The notes under the pieces are model-generated. The model did not search any database and was not told the origin of the DNA. It saw nothing but the letters and a program-made list of their open reading frames with translations. 64,000 nt of DNA from JACCTH01 sp963761985 (lineage in GTDB: Bacteria > Actinomycetota > Acidimicrobiia > Spongiisociales > ZC4RG35): the NCBI GenBank assembly GCA_963761985.1, contig CAVXIT010000004.1:1-64000 (forward strand). Reading direction: 5' to 3'. Below are positions 1 through 9,037 of the stretch, piece after piece (the first letter of the stretch is position 1; every line of letters starts with the position of its first letter). The position numbers were made by a program, and so were the translations under genes.

Positions 1-841
1 CAGCCTGCAACGCCGCCACTGCGAACGGCTTGTACTGGGCGTCGTCCTTGGGATGCGTGGTGTTGTAGACGTTCTTGTTACCGGCCGGTGCCATCACCAG
101 CGGACCGGAGTCGTTGACCACCGTGTTGATCGCGGGACGACCCATGCGGTCGATTTGGGTGCCGGAAACGCTGGTCTTGGCCCACACACTGATGGCACCG
201 CCGAATGCAGCGTCAGGCACCTCGAGAACGAGCGACAACGTATCGAGCGGCAAGAAGAAGTCGCTCTTGTTGGCGTCGTTGAACTGACGACCCGTCGTCA
301 GGTTGCCCATGCCCACCACATTCTTGAATGCGTCAAGGTCGAAGAAGAAGGGATCCGAGCGAAGACCGGCGAAGAACGAGCCGCCGCCGGCGACAGGAAC
401 CGTCTTGTTGGTCCGGCCGTACGCCACCAGGGTGCCGTTCGGAGTGGCGTCCTCTGACTGCGTGGCTGTTGAGCGCTGCACCATGTAGTACTGCGCCCCG
501 TTGGGCTTGGGACTGGAGAACGTCACTTCGTACGAGATTTCTTCGATCGGATCGGCGTCCGTGCTGACTTTGATCTCGTAAAGGACGTCGGCCCCAAACG
601 TCGAGGTTGCGTTGGCAACCGGATGAACTGTGACCGCTAGCACTGTGGTGTTTGCGGTGGCCCCAGCGAAGGCGTAGACATCGTTGATGTCGGCCTGCGT
701 TCTCCCACTGGGTGACATCAGGCCTGGCGCGTCAAGGTGATCGGCGGCGTTGCCTTGAAGCATCGGCAGACCGGCCACGATCATCCCCAACAGCGCCAGC
801 ATGACCAGGATCACCCTGGGTCTGACTCTTGCGATTTGCAC
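1..841 (-). CDS. Secreted DUF4331 family protein (3' end outside window)
   Basis: Reading leftward from a GTG at 841, an open frame of 280 codons runs off the window edge. The start is set by a strong GGAGGAAGG ribosome site 5-6 nt upstream. Residues 1-32 form a signal peptide (basic RVRPR, then a hydrophobic VILVMLALLGMIVAGL core). The mature part begins with HLDAP, followed by DINDVYAF about 15 residues on, the hallmark start of DUF4331 proteins; a later TGRQFNDANKSDFFLPLD stretch also fits the family. DUF4331 proteins are secreted and of unknown biochemical role. The gene is divergent from the TPR gene at 989. The family call is firm; the function is unknown. Confidence 0.82.
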   Translation of the reverse strand, partial: MQIARVRPRVILVMLALLGMIVAGLPMLQGNAADHLDAPGLMSPSGRTQADINDVYAFAGATANTTVLAVTVHPVANATSTFGADVLYEIKVSTDADPIEEISYEVTFSSPKPNGAQYYMVQRSTATQSEDATPNGTLVAYGRTNKTVPVAGGGSFFAGLRSDPFFFDLDAFKNVVGMGNLTTGRQFNDANKSDFFLPLDTLSLVLEVPDAAFGGAISVWAKTSVSGTQIDRMGRPAINTVVNDSGPLVMAPAGNKNVYNTTHPKDDAQYKPFAVAALQA

Positions 842-988
842 GGAACCCTTCCTCCTTCTAACTGTCTTGCGTATGAGCAAGCTCCGTTGGCCCGGAAGAT
901 TCCGAACCGGTTCCTATTCGAACCAAACCCGTGCTTGGTTTGGTCCGAAGTAGAGGAAAATGCGGACCGTGCTCATGCCGGACAATAC
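842..988. promoter_or_regulatory. Divergent promoter region with palindrome and hairpin
   Basis: This 147-bp gap separates the divergent DUF4331 and TPR genes. It holds a perfect 10-bp palindrome GAACCGGTTC at 904-913 and a hairpin at 922-944 with 8-bp arms ACCAAACC/GGTTTGGT and a 7-nt loop. Such symmetric sites suit operator or regulator binding, but no regulator gene is adjacent and no clear -35/-10 pair was recognised. The operator role is inference. Confidence 0.35.
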
Positions 989-2336
989 GTGACAGAAGTC
1001 GAACAAGGATCAAGGAGAGGGAGAAAATTCCCGGCCACCCGTCTCCTGCTGGCCATGGCGATTGTCATCGTGAGCGGTCTGGGTGGCGAACTTTGTGATC
1101 GAGCGTCTATCGGCGCCTCCGTTGGTCGCCACCGATATCGAGACGGCTATCGATCCGTCGTTCCTGGCACCCGAAGATGTCGATCGCCTGATTGCCACTT
1201 ACGAGGAACGCACCACTGAGGTCAGCACCCCTTCTGACTTTCTCAACCTTGGTCTGCTCTACCTCGAGAAGGCTCGGCTGACCGCGGACCCGGCTAGGTA
1301 TCTGCAGGCGGAAGAGGCTCTCAGCCAGGCGGCGGCGCTCAGCCCTGAGGATCCGTCACCGGTGATGGGATTGGCCCGAACCGAGCTCGCCCTCCACGAC
1401 TTCGCGGGGGCCGCGGAAACGGCTCGAGCCGTCCTGGTCGATGTTCCCACCAGGCTCGACGCTTTGGCGGTGGTCGTTGATGCGGAGATGGCGCTTGGCA
1501 ATGAGGACTCGGCGGAAGTCGCCCTCAACCGGTTGCTGAATGAAGTGGGTGAGATTCCCCCTGTGGTCGTCCGCCAGGCGCAGTTGGCCTGGCTTAGGGG
1601 AGATGACTCTGCAGTCAGGCTCGCTCGGGAGGCGATCCCGGAGGACGAAACGAATCCCCGGCGGCTCGCTTTCTACGAAGCCTACGCCGCCAATCTCGCC
1701 TTTCTTTTCGGCGACGTCGAAGAAGCGAAGCGGCTCTCAAGTGCGGCTCTCGAACACGATCCCGAGTCCATCACGGCGTTGACGGTTTCCTCACGGCTCG
1801 CGGCCGCCGGTGGTGCCCTGCAACACGCGATCGATCTACTCGAGCAGGCGGTCGCCAGGGTTCCCGATCCTGAGCTGAACGGTGAGCTCGGCGACATCTA
1901 CCAAATGATGGGCAACGAAGAAGCCGCCGCTGAGCAGTTCGGCTTGGTCGAAGTCATCGGCACATTGGCCGCGTCCCAGGGAGTGTTCAACCGTCAGGTT
2001 GCTCGCTTCTACGCCGACCACGATCTCGAAAACGAACGCGCCTTGCAGCTCGCCAGCGACGAGTTGAACCTTCGCCGAGATGCTCTCGGGTACGACACCT
2101 ACGCCTGGACCCTCTACCGCGTGGGCCGACTCGATGAGGCACTAGCCGCCATCGATGAGGCGAAAGCAAGTGGGTTTCGCGACGCCGAACTCCTCTACCA
2201 CGAAGGTGTGATTGCCAATGCTTTGGGGAACAACGAACGGGCCCGGCAGGCGCTCGAGGAGTCGCTCGCTCTCAATCCCAACTTCGACCTCTGGGGCAGG
2301 GTTGAGGCGCGTCGCCTCCTCGCCGAACTCAATTAG
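989..2336 (+). CDS. Membrane-anchored tetratricopeptide-repeat protein (frame break near 1075)
   Basis: An intact frame from GTG 1083 to TAG 2336 encodes about 417 residues of helical TPR-like repeats, rich in AEEALSQAAALSPEDP-type and RARQALEESLALNPN-type units; the last repeat is closest to consensus. TPR arrays mediate protein-protein contacts. The frame opens only after a TGA at 1071, yet another frame starting at GTG 989 encodes a basic stretch and a hydrophobic run LLLAMAIVIVS that would continue seamlessly as WVANFVIERL in the TPR frame. I therefore infer an N-terminal membrane anchor split by one extra base around 1075-1080 (GG where G would restore the frame). The 3' end overlaps the convergent SnoaL-like gene by 8 bp. 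No specific function can be assigned. Confidence 0.7.
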
Positions 2337-2736
2337 CCCAGTCAGTGATCTGGCGCTGAACGGCTGACGCGTCGAACCAGGCGTTTTCGTAGCAGATCAG
2401 ACCATCGCGTAGCTCGAAGATGTGAAGTATCCGGACTTGGACCGGTGCCCCTCCACCCTTCATACCCGACCATTCCCCGTGCACGTGTCCGGTCAAGAGC
2501 GACTCGTCGACCACGTATCGCCCGCCTTCCGCTGAGAAACGTCGGACCGACTTCAGAACGACGTCCGGTATGGCATCGAGGATGGAGGAGTAGACCTCGC
2601 CCACCTCCTCCTTGCCATGGAACGGGGCATCTGGGTGGGTGACGTCGTCCCACACTATGTCGTCGGTATATGTCGCCAGCGTGGCCTCGACGTCGTGAGC
2701 GTTCTCGGCGGCGAAATGCTGATCGATGATGTCCAC
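2329..2736 (-). CDS. SnoaL-like / NTF2-fold protein
   Basis: A 135-residue protein that begins MDIIDQHFAAENAHDVEATLATYTDD, the typical first helix and strand of the SnoaL-like polyketide-cyclase/NTF2 superfamily, followed by FHGKEEVGEVY and a C-terminal HIFELRDGLICYE strand pair, also typical. The length equals the family norm for a single cone-shaped alpha+beta barrel domain. Family members are small isomerases, cyclases or ligand-binding proteins; substrate cannot be inferred. It is convergent with the TPR gene (8-bp overlap) and divergent from the amidohydrolase that starts at 2824, 87 bp away. Confidence 0.75.
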   Translation of the reverse strand: MDIIDQHFAAENAHDVEATLATYTDDIVWDDVTHPDAPFHGKEEVGEVYSSILDAIPDVVLKSVRRFSAEGGRYVVDESLLTGHVHGEWSGMKGGGAPVQVRILHIFELRDGLICYENAWFDASAVQRQITDWAN

Positions 2737-2823
2737 GTTTGTACTTTTAGCCGAACCCAGGGTTCGCAGGGGTGTTCAACACCGTCTCCAGCCCACAGAA
2801 CGAGCGATTTACCCTCGGCGCGG

Positions 2824-4419
2824 ATGAAAGCCGATCTAATTGTCCATGGCGGGTTGATCTTCACCGGCACCGACGATCCCCAGCCGGGCGGGGTTGCCGT
2901 GCGGAGTGGACGGATCGTCGGCGTGGGGGATGTTCGCAGCTTCAGCTCGCCGGCGACCGAGGCGATCGACGCTGCGGGTGGGCTCGTCACGCCGGGATTC
3001 ATCGACGCTCATGTCCACCCTTTAACCGGTGGAATGAAGCTTTCCCGCTGTTCCCTCTACGAGGCGAACAATGCCACCGAAGCGCTCGACCTAGTCGTCG
3101 CCTACAGCCAGGCCAATCCGGACCTCGAGTGGATTTGGGGTGGTGGTTGGTCGCTCGATTGGTTCGACCGTGGTATCGCTCCCGCGTTTGCCCTCGACGC
3201 GGTGACGGGCGATCGTCCCACCTTTCTATATGCCAGGGACGGACACAGCGCCTGGGCGAATACAGCCGCCCTCGAACGCGCCGGAATCTCCGCAACGAGC
3301 ACCGACCCCGCGGATGGGCGAATCGAGCGTCTAGCGGATGGGACCTCCCAAGGAACTCTCCATGAGGGGGCCATGGACCTTGTCGAGCGCGTCTTGCCCC
3401 CATTCACTTCGAGCGATTGGGAGCAAGCGCTCCTGATCGGTCAGCGATATCTCCTCTCTTGTGGCATCACCGGTTGGCAGGACGCCGACGTCCAACCTGA
3501 GCATGAAGACGCCTATCTCGCCGTCGCCGGCCGGGGCGACCTCCTCGCCGCGGTCGTCGGCGCCCTTTGGTGGGAACGAGACCGGGGTTTGGAACAGATC
3601 GAGGAGCTCGTCAGCCGGCGGGCGCGGATGGCACCCCGTTACCGTCCAACCTCGGTCAAGTTGATGCTCGACGGCATCGTTGAGAACTACACCGCCGCCC
3701 TGCTCGAGCCATACCTGGACGACAAAGGTCTACCAACCGACAACCTTGGCATCGACTTCATCGATCCAGGACATCTCAAGGAGATCGTGCTTCGCCTCGA
3801 CCGGCTTGGGTTCCAATGCCACTTCCACACTCTCGGCAGTAGAGCGGTCCGGAGCGCGCTTGACGCGCTCGAAGCATTGCCGACACACGATCTAACCCAC
3901 CACCTCGCCCACCTCCAGGTCGTCGATCCCGCCGACGTTCCCCGTTTCGCCAAAGTCAACGCGATCGCCAACTGCCAGCCGTTGTGGGCCTGTCGCGAAC
4001 CCCAAATGACCGACCTCACGCTTCCGTTCCTCGGTCCGAGGTCGGCCGCTCACCAGTACCCCTTTCAATCGCTCGCGAAGGCAGGAACCACCCTGGCGAT
4101 GGGCTCTGACTGGTCGGTCTCGACGGCCAATGTCTATGAGCAGATCGATGTCGCCGTAACCCGCACCCATCCGGCCTACCGCAATCGAGAACCCCTTGAC
4201 CCCCGACAGGGGCTGAGCCTGCAACAAGCCCTGACCGCCTTCACGGCAGGTTCGGCGGCGGTTAACCGGATCCAATCCGGCCGACTGGAGGTCGGATCCG
4301 TGGCTGACATTGCGATCGCCGATCGCAACCCTTTCGTCGACGGCCCGATTGCCGAGACGGCCATCACCCACACGCTTATCGACGGACAAGTCGTGTTCGC
4401 GGCTTCCTACCATTCTTGA
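2824..4419 (+). CDS. YtcJ-like amidohydrolase (amidohydrolase family 3)
   Basis: A 531-residue metal-dependent amidohydrolase. The open frame extends upstream to 2617, but ATG 2824 (MKADLIVHGGLIFTG) is the family's normal N-terminus. The metal-binding DAHVHP motif has His63 and His65. Further signs are CHFHTLGSRAVRSALDALE (the metal-binding-loop His region), AMGSDWSVST with the catalytic Asp near residue 427, and a C-terminal GRLEVGSVADIAIADRNPF closing beta-sandwich. YtcJ-type enzymes hydrolyse amide or formamide C-N bonds. It leads the amine-utilisation run and ends 24 bp before the aminotransferase, so a role in releasing an amine from an N-acylated substrate is plausible but inferred. Confidence 0.85.
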   Translation: MKADLIVHGGLIFTGTDDPQPGGVAVRSGRIVGVGDVRSFSSPATEAIDAAGGLVTPGFIDAHVHPLTGGMKLSRCSLYEANNATEALDLVVAYSQANPDLEWIWGGGWSLDWFDRGIAPAFALDAVTGDRPTFLYARDGHSAWANTAALERAGISATSTDPADGRIERLADGTSQGTLHEGAMDLVERVLPPFTSSDWEQALLIGQRYLLSCGITGWQDADVQPEHEDAYLAVAGRGDLLAAVVGALWWERDRGLEQIEELVSRRARMAPRYRPTSVKLMLDGIVENYTAALLEPYLDDKGLPTDNLGIDFIDPGHLKEIVLRLDRLGFQCHFHTLGSRAVRSALDALEALPTHDLTHHLAHLQVVDPADVPRFAKVNAIANCQPLWACREPQMTDLTLPFLGPRSAAHQYPFQSLAKAGTTLAMGSDWSVSTANVYEQIDVAVTRTHPAYRNREPLDPRQGLSLQQALTAFTAGSAAVNRIQSGRLEVGSVADIAIADRNPFVDGPIAETAITHTLIDGQVVFAASYHS

Positions 4420-4432
4420 TCCGTTGATCAAG
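4415..4432 (+). promoter_or_regulatory. Short hairpin at the amidohydrolase stop codon
   Basis: CTTGATC and GATCAAG form a perfect 7-bp stem with a CGTT loop. The arm includes the TGA stop of the amidohydrolase and lies about 12 nt before the aminotransferase ATG. There is no T-run, so termination is unlikely; it may modulate coupling between the two genes or be chance. Confidence 0.3.
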
Positions 4433-4443
4433 GAACGCCACCA

Positions 4444-5823
4444 ATGACCACGACCCCAATAGTCCAGCTTGGCGGGATCCGGCTCGTCACCGACATTCCC
4501 GGCCCCAAGAGCCAGGCCATCATCGCGCGGCGGGAAGCGGCCATACCTCCGGGCAACGCCCGGTTGACGCCGATCAGCGTCGCCTCGGCTCATGGGAGCC
4601 TCGTCACCGATGTCGATGGCAACCAGTTCATCGACCTGGCCGGCGGCATCGGCGTCCTCGCGGTCGGGCACACACCCGAACTGGTGGTGGCTGCTTTGCA
4701 AGAGCAGGCCGCGCAACTCATCCACATGTGCGCCATCGTCTCGACTTACGAGTCTTTTGTCGCCGTCGCCGAGCGACTCAACGCTCTTGCCCCGGGCGGC
4801 TTTGCCAAGAAGACGGTCTTGATGAATACCGGCGCGGAGGCCGTGGAAACCGCAGTACATATCTCCCGCAGCTATCAGAAGCGACAGGGAATCGTCGTCT
4901 TCGAGGGTGGCTACCACGGCCGCACCAACCTGACCATGTCGATGACCTCGAAGTTCAACCTCTTCAAGAAGGGGTTCGGACCCTTCGCTCCCGAGATCTA
5001 CCGGTTCCCTTACCCGAACGTCTATCGCCGCCCCTCCGGGATGAGCGAGGACAGCTTCGTCGATTGGCATCTCTCGCTCCTTGACCATTCATTCATGGCT
5101 CAGGTCGATCCTTCCCATGTTGCCGCCATCGTTGTCGAGCCAGTGCAGGGGGAGGGCGGTTTCGTGGTCGCTCCGTTCGTGTGGATGCAAAAGCTGCGGG
5201 AGCTGGCCGATCAGCACGGCATTTTGCTCGTCGCCGATGAAATCCAGGCGGGGATGGGTCGCACGGGAAAGCTTTGGGCCATCGACCATTCCGAAGTGGT
5301 GCCCGATCTTCTGACGACGGCGAAATCGCTCGCCGCCGGGATGCCGCTCTCCGCGGTGGTCGGACGGGCCGAGGTCATGGATGCCCCGCACCCCGGTGGG
5401 CTGGGCGGCACCTACTCAGGCAACCCGCTTTCCTGTGTCGCCGCCCTGGCCGCAATCGACCAGATCAGCTCGCCCGATTTCTTGGCCAGATCGGCCGAGA
5501 TCGGCGAGCACCTACGGGCTCGCCTGGAAGCCATCAAGGACAAGCATCCGGATCTGATCGGCGACGTGCGAGGACTGGGGTCGATGCTGGTGATGGAGTT
5601 TGTCAAAGACGCCAAAGCCAAGACCCCCTGGATGGAGGCCACGGCGGCGGTGACGGCCGAAACGACCAAACGGGGCGTCATCACCATCCGCGCCGGCCTC
5701 TATTCGAACTGCGTGCGCTTTCTCCCTGCCCTCGACATCAGCGATGCATTGTTGGATGAAGCGCTCGACGTTGTCGAGGAGTCCGTGGCACAGGTCGCCG
5801 CCGACCTCGGAGGGCAAAAGTGA
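4444..5823 (+). CDS. gabT: Class III aminotransferase, 4-aminobutyrate/putrescine type
   Basis: A 459-residue PLP enzyme of the length usual for GABA aminotransferases. Visible motifs in order: NTGAEAVE at residues 128-135 (phosphate binding), EGGYHGRT at 154-161, the PLP-ring Asp265 in VADEIQAGMGRTG, and the Schiff-base Lys294 in TTAKSLAAGMPLSAVVGR. The closing NCVRFLPALDIS is typical of the GabT group. It would move an amino group from GABA or a similar omega-amino compound to 2-oxoglutarate, giving a semialdehyde. The stop overlaps the GTG start of the next aldehyde dehydrogenase (GTGA), indicating translational coupling and a two-step amine-to-acid route. Substrate specificity (GABA, 5-aminovalerate or diamine) is not visible. 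Confidence 0.87.
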   Translation: MTTTPIVQLGGIRLVTDIPGPKSQAIIARREAAIPPGNARLTPISVASAHGSLVTDVDGNQFIDLAGGIGVLAVGHTPELVVAALQEQAAQLIHMCAIVSTYESFVAVAERLNALAPGGFAKKTVLMNTGAEAVETAVHISRSYQKRQGIVVFEGGYHGRTNLTMSMTSKFNLFKKGFGPFAPEIYRFPYPNVYRRPSGMSEDSFVDWHLSLLDHSFMAQVDPSHVAAIVVEPVQGEGGFVVAPFVWMQKLRELADQHGILLVADEIQAGMGRTGKLWAIDHSEVVPDLLTTAKSLAAGMPLSAVVGRAEVMDAPHPGGLGGTYSGNPLSCVAALAAIDQISSPDFLARSAEIGEHLRARLEAIKDKHPDLIGDVRGLGSMLVMEFVKDAKAKTPWMEATAAVTAETTKRGVITIRAGLYSNCVRFLPALDISDALLDEALDVVEESVAQVAADLGGQK

Positions 5824-7253
5824 AGTACGGCCAGTTCATTGCCGGGGAGTGGCTTCCGGCCCAGGCAGGCGGGGTGTGGGATCTGATCAACCCGGCAACC
5901 GAGGATGTCATCGAACAGGTGCCCTTCGGCGACGTGGTCGACGCGCGCATCGCTCTCAACGCGGCGCACGAGGCCTTTGCATCGTGGAGCCACACCAATC
6001 CGTATCAGCGCGCCAAGTTCCTGGAAAGGGCGGCGGCACTGCTGAAAGAGCGAGCCGACAAGTTCGCCGCGATCACCACCGAGGAGTCTGGAAAACCGCA
6101 GGAGCAAGCCAAGGGGGAGTGGTTGTCCTGCCCGAACTACTTCCTCTGGGCAGCCGAGGAAGCGAAACGGATCTACGGCAGGTCGATCCCGGCCCGGATC
6201 GAAGGGCGTCGGATCGACGTCTTCTATCGGCCGGTCGGAGTGGTCGGGCTGATCACAGCGTGGAACTTTCCGGTCTACAACCAGGCCCGGGCGATCAGCT
6301 CCGCGCTCGCCGCCGGGTGTACCGTCGTGTCGCGGCCGAGCGAATACACACCTCGTTCGGCGATGCTTATCGCCTCCTGCCTTGAGGAAGCCGGGCTTCC
6401 GGCGGGAGTCCTCAATCTCGTCAATGGCGAGCCCGTAAGCATCGGCCAGGAGTTCCTGGACGATCCTCGTTGTCGCAAGATCAGTTTCACCGGATCGACC
6501 CGGGTGGGAAAGATCCTCATGGATGGCGCCTCGCGCACCGTCACTCGACTCGCCCTCGAGATGGGAGGCAATGCCCCGGTCATCATTTTTCCCGATGCCG
6601 GTGACGCCGCCGAGATGGCGCAGGCCGGAGTGACGACGAAGGTGCGGAATGCCGGTCAGGTGTGTGTCGCTCCACAGCGCTTCTATGTCCATGAGGAAAT
6701 GGTCGACGAGTTCTCCTCGGCGGCGGTGACCGCAGCTGAGGGCCATGTGGTCGGAGACGGGAGCGATCCAAGCACCACCGTCGGGCCGTTGATCAACTCC
6801 ATCCAGCGGGATCGGGTGGAAAGAATCGTCAACGAGTCGGTCGACGCGGGGGCCAAAGTGTTGACGGGCGGCGAACGGCTCGACCGCAAGGGCTACTTTT
6901 TCCAGCCGACGGTTGTCTCCGACGTCGCTCCGGGTACCCCGCTCCACGATGAAGAGATTTTCGGGCCGGTGATGCCGATGATCCCGTTCAATTCGGTGAA
7001 CGATGTGATCGAGATGGCGAACAAGACCGAGTATGGATTGGCGGCCTTCGTTCATACGAACGATCTCAACACTGCCATCCGCCTCTCTGAGGAGCTCGAC
7101 TACGGGATGGTGGCGATCAACGACTGGGCGGTGGCGACGCCGGAAGCGCCCTTCGGCGGAGTCAAGCAATCGGGTTTGGGCCGCGAGTCGGGGATGGAAG
7201 GCGTTTACGAATATCTCGAACCTAGGACGAGATACATCGGCGGCGTGAAGTGA
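5820..7253 (+). CDS. gabD: NAD(P)-dependent aldehyde dehydrogenase, succinate-semialdehyde type
   Basis: A 477-residue aldehyde dehydrogenase. The N-terminal YGQFIAGEW and LINPATED are normal for the family. The coenzyme and active-site segments are ITAWNFPVYNQARAISSALAAGC, FTGSTRVGKI, LALEMGGNAPVII (general-base Glu) and NAGQVCVAPQRFYV (catalytic Cys). The closing PFGGVKQSGLGRESG is typical of succinate- or glutarate-semialdehyde dehydrogenases. It would oxidise the semialdehyde produced by the upstream aminotransferase. The start is a GTG overlapping the aminotransferase TGA. The precise aldehyde is inferred only from context. Confidence 0.85.
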   Translation: MKYGQFIAGEWLPAQAGGVWDLINPATEDVIEQVPFGDVVDARIALNAAHEAFASWSHTNPYQRAKFLERAAALLKERADKFAAITTEESGKPQEQAKGEWLSCPNYFLWAAEEAKRIYGRSIPARIEGRRIDVFYRPVGVVGLITAWNFPVYNQARAISSALAAGCTVVSRPSEYTPRSAMLIASCLEEAGLPAGVLNLVNGEPVSIGQEFLDDPRCRKISFTGSTRVGKILMDGASRTVTRLALEMGGNAPVIIFPDAGDAAEMAQAGVTTKVRNAGQVCVAPQRFYVHEEMVDEFSSAAVTAAEGHVVGDGSDPSTTVGPLINSIQRDRVERIVNESVDAGAKVLTGGERLDRKGYFFQPTVVSDVAPGTPLHDEEIFGPVMPMIPFNSVNDVIEMANKTEYGLAAFVHTNDLNTAIRLSEELDYGMVAINDWAVATPEAPFGGVKQSGLGRESGMEGVYEYLEPRTRYIGGVK

Positions 7254-7266
7254 GGGGACGGCTCGG

Positions 7267-8343
7267 ATGAAGGACCGGCCGATACGCGTCCTTGAGGCGA
7301 CCGGGGCAGGAGCGCATCGCGGCGCGGTGCACGGTGCCGCCTTTTATTCCGAGATCCGCCGCTACGCCGCTGAACGGCTGCGTCTTGCCTCGAACGGCAG
7401 CTGGGCGGGCCGACCAGCTACCGCCGAGGATGCATTGGGACTGGCCGCGGGCATGCTGAGCGCCCATCGCGCCTATGACGCCGATCTATTCGAAGAAATG
7501 ACGGCGCTGGCTGCGGCCACCAATCTGAGCGAAGAGGAAATTCTGATCGTTTCCGGTTTCACTGACTTTGTGGACGTTGTCCGCGCCGCGGGTGCCACCG
7601 AGGTTCCCGAGGAGGACGATTGCACGGCGGTGATCGTGCCCGACCACCTGGCCGACGGATCTGGTTATCTCGCCCAAACCTGGGACATGCATGACAGCGC
7701 TACGGAACACGCCTTCCTGTTGCGAGTCGAACCCGACACCGGCCCGGCCTCGTTGGTGTTTTCGACGGTGGGCTGTCTCGGCCAGATCGGCATGAACGAG
7801 GCCGGAATCGCGATCGGGATCAACAACCTCACTGCGTCAAATGGAAAGCCCGGTGTCACGTGGCCCTTTGTCGTTCGCAAAGCCTTGAACCAGACGTCAA
7901 TCGGAGACGCTCTGGGCGCAATCCTTGAAGCCGATCTCGCCGGGGCTCACAACTACTTGTTGTTTGATTCGACGGGCACCGGGTTCAATGTCGAAGCAAT
8001 GGTCGGCTATCGGGCGGTAACGAAGCTCGAGCAACAGCCGCTCATCCATACCAATCACGCTCTGGACGAAAAAGCCCAGGCATCCGAGGCGACCCGTCCT
8101 CCCGACCTTCTCGCCTCGTCGCTCGCCCGGCTCGCTCGCGCCGAAACCGCGCTGGCCGCCGAAAACATCGATGTCGACGACCTGATCGCTCTTACCAGAG
8201 ACCCTGATGCCATCTGCCGCCGATCGGAACCGCCGCACCACACCGAGTCGTCAGGGGCTGTGATCATGCGTCCCAAGAGCGGCGAGATGTGGGCCTGTTG
8301 GGGTTTGCCGTCAGAGAACGACTTTGAGGAGTTCTCGGTGTGA
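7267..8343 (+). CDS. C45-family acyltransferase/hydrolase (Ntn fold)
   Basis: A 358-residue protein of the peptidase C45 / isopenicillin-N acyltransferase-like family. The early AHRGAVHGAAFYSEIRRY matches the family propeptide region. EDDCTAVIVP contains the candidate nucleophile Cys119, which would become N-terminal after autocleavage at Asp118-Cys119. Downstream AQTWDMH, STVGCLGQIGMNEAGIAIGINNL and the C-terminal SGAVIMRP are family signatures. Known members cleave or transfer acyl groups on amides such as penicillins. It lies 13 bp after the aldehyde dehydrogenase and overlaps the GNAT gene (GTGA), so it belongs to the amine operon and may deacylate or process an imported N-acyl amine; that role is inference. 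Confidence 0.82.
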   Translation: MKDRPIRVLEATGAGAHRGAVHGAAFYSEIRRYAAERLRLASNGSWAGRPATAEDALGLAAGMLSAHRAYDADLFEEMTALAAATNLSEEEILIVSGFTDFVDVVRAAGATEVPEEDDCTAVIVPDHLADGSGYLAQTWDMHDSATEHAFLLRVEPDTGPASLVFSTVGCLGQIGMNEAGIAIGINNLTASNGKPGVTWPFVVRKALNQTSIGDALGAILEADLAGAHNYLLFDSTGTGFNVEAMVGYRAVTKLEQQPLIHTNHALDEKAQASEATRPPDLLASSLARLARAETALAAENIDVDDLIALTRDPDAICRRSEPPHHTESSGAVIMRPKSGEMWACWGLPSENDFEEFSV

Positions 8344-8981
8344 GCGAGCTCCGGCTTGTCAACCTCACCAAGGAGCTCGCGGCGCAATGCGCCGCGCTGG
8401 AGCTCGCCGCCTTCCCCTATGCCTCTCCGTCCGAGCTGCTGAGCGAACCCGACATCGTCGCCTACAGCGAAACTTTTCCGGAGGGCTTCGTGGTGGTGCT
8501 CGACGGTGACCGGGTCGTGGGCCAGGGAGCCGGAATCTTTCTCGATTTCGACTTCGACCACCCCCAACACACCATCGCCGGCATCACCGGCGAGCACCAG
8601 TGCGGAAACCACGACCCGAACGGGGCCTGGTACTACGGGACCGACATGGCTACCCATCCCGAATATCGGCGGCGAGGCATCGGGCGCATGCTCTACGAAG
8701 CTCGCAAAGACCTGGTGCGAAGACACCACAAGCGAGGCATCATCGCCGGCGGCCACATGCCGGGTTATGCCGCCTACCGCCAGGAAATGAGCACGGACGA
8801 ATATCTCGAAAAGGTGCGCCAAGGCGAGCTCTACGACCCGACGCTCACCTTTCAGATGGAGAACGGGTTTCGAATCGTCACCCTGCTCAAGGGCTATCTC
8901 CATGACGAAATGACCGGGGGTGACTCAGCCCTCATCGTGTGGGACAACCCGGAGTTTGGGGCCGACGCCGCTGCCGGCTAG
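8340..8981 (+). CDS. GNAT-family N-acetyltransferase
   Basis: A 213-residue acetyltransferase-fold protein. The acetyl-CoA binding motif A is clear: YGTDMATHPEYRRRGIGRMLYEARKDL, with the R/Q-x-x-G-x-G/A loop as RRGIG. FPEGFVVVLDGDRVVGQG is the preceding beta-strand pair. The C-terminal third contains an unusual insertion, HMPGYAAYRQEMSTDEYLEKV, common in GNATs that accompany nitrilase or amine catabolic genes. The GTG start overlaps the C45 stop by 4 nt. It could acetylate an amine intermediate such as a polyamine; the substrate is unknown. Confidence 0.82.
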   Translation: MSELRLVNLTKELAAQCAALELAAFPYASPSELLSEPDIVAYSETFPEGFVVVLDGDRVVGQGAGIFLDFDFDHPQHTIAGITGEHQCGNHDPNGAWYYGTDMATHPEYRRRGIGRMLYEARKDLVRRHHKRGIIAGGHMPGYAAYRQEMSTDEYLEKVRQGELYDPTLTFQMENGFRIVTLLKGYLHDEMTGGDSALIVWDNPEFGADAAAG

Positions 8982-8999
8982 CCGCTTATCATCGGCTGC

Positions 9000-9017
9000 G
9001 GGCCCCTTAACCGGCCC
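9000..9017 (+). promoter_or_regulatory. GC hairpin before potD
   Basis: GGGCC-N8-GGCCC forms a 5-bp stem followed by CTTTCT, in the 56-bp gap between the GNAT and potD genes and 20 bp before the potD start. It may be a weak attenuator or processing site that lets the transporter genes be expressed differently from the enzymes. The stem is short and the T-run poor. Confidence 0.3.
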
Positions 9018-9037
9018 CTTTCTGACGAGGAGTATTA

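Noticed and set aside
53..567. Several plus-strand open frames over the first 570 bp
   Set aside because: They are antisense to a minus-strand frame with a clear signal peptide and DUF4331 motifs and have no family features.
2617..2823. N-terminal extension of the amidohydrolase
   Set aside because: It is antisense to the SnoaL-like gene and its promoter; ATG 2824 gives the normal family start.
3892..5088. Long minus-strand frame (398 codons)
   Set aside because: It is a shadow of the amidohydrolase and aminotransferase genes; low-complexity Arg/Asp/Gly composition without motifs.
5700..7169. Long minus-strand frame (489 codons)
   Set aside because: Mirror of the aldehyde dehydrogenase caused by high third-position GC.
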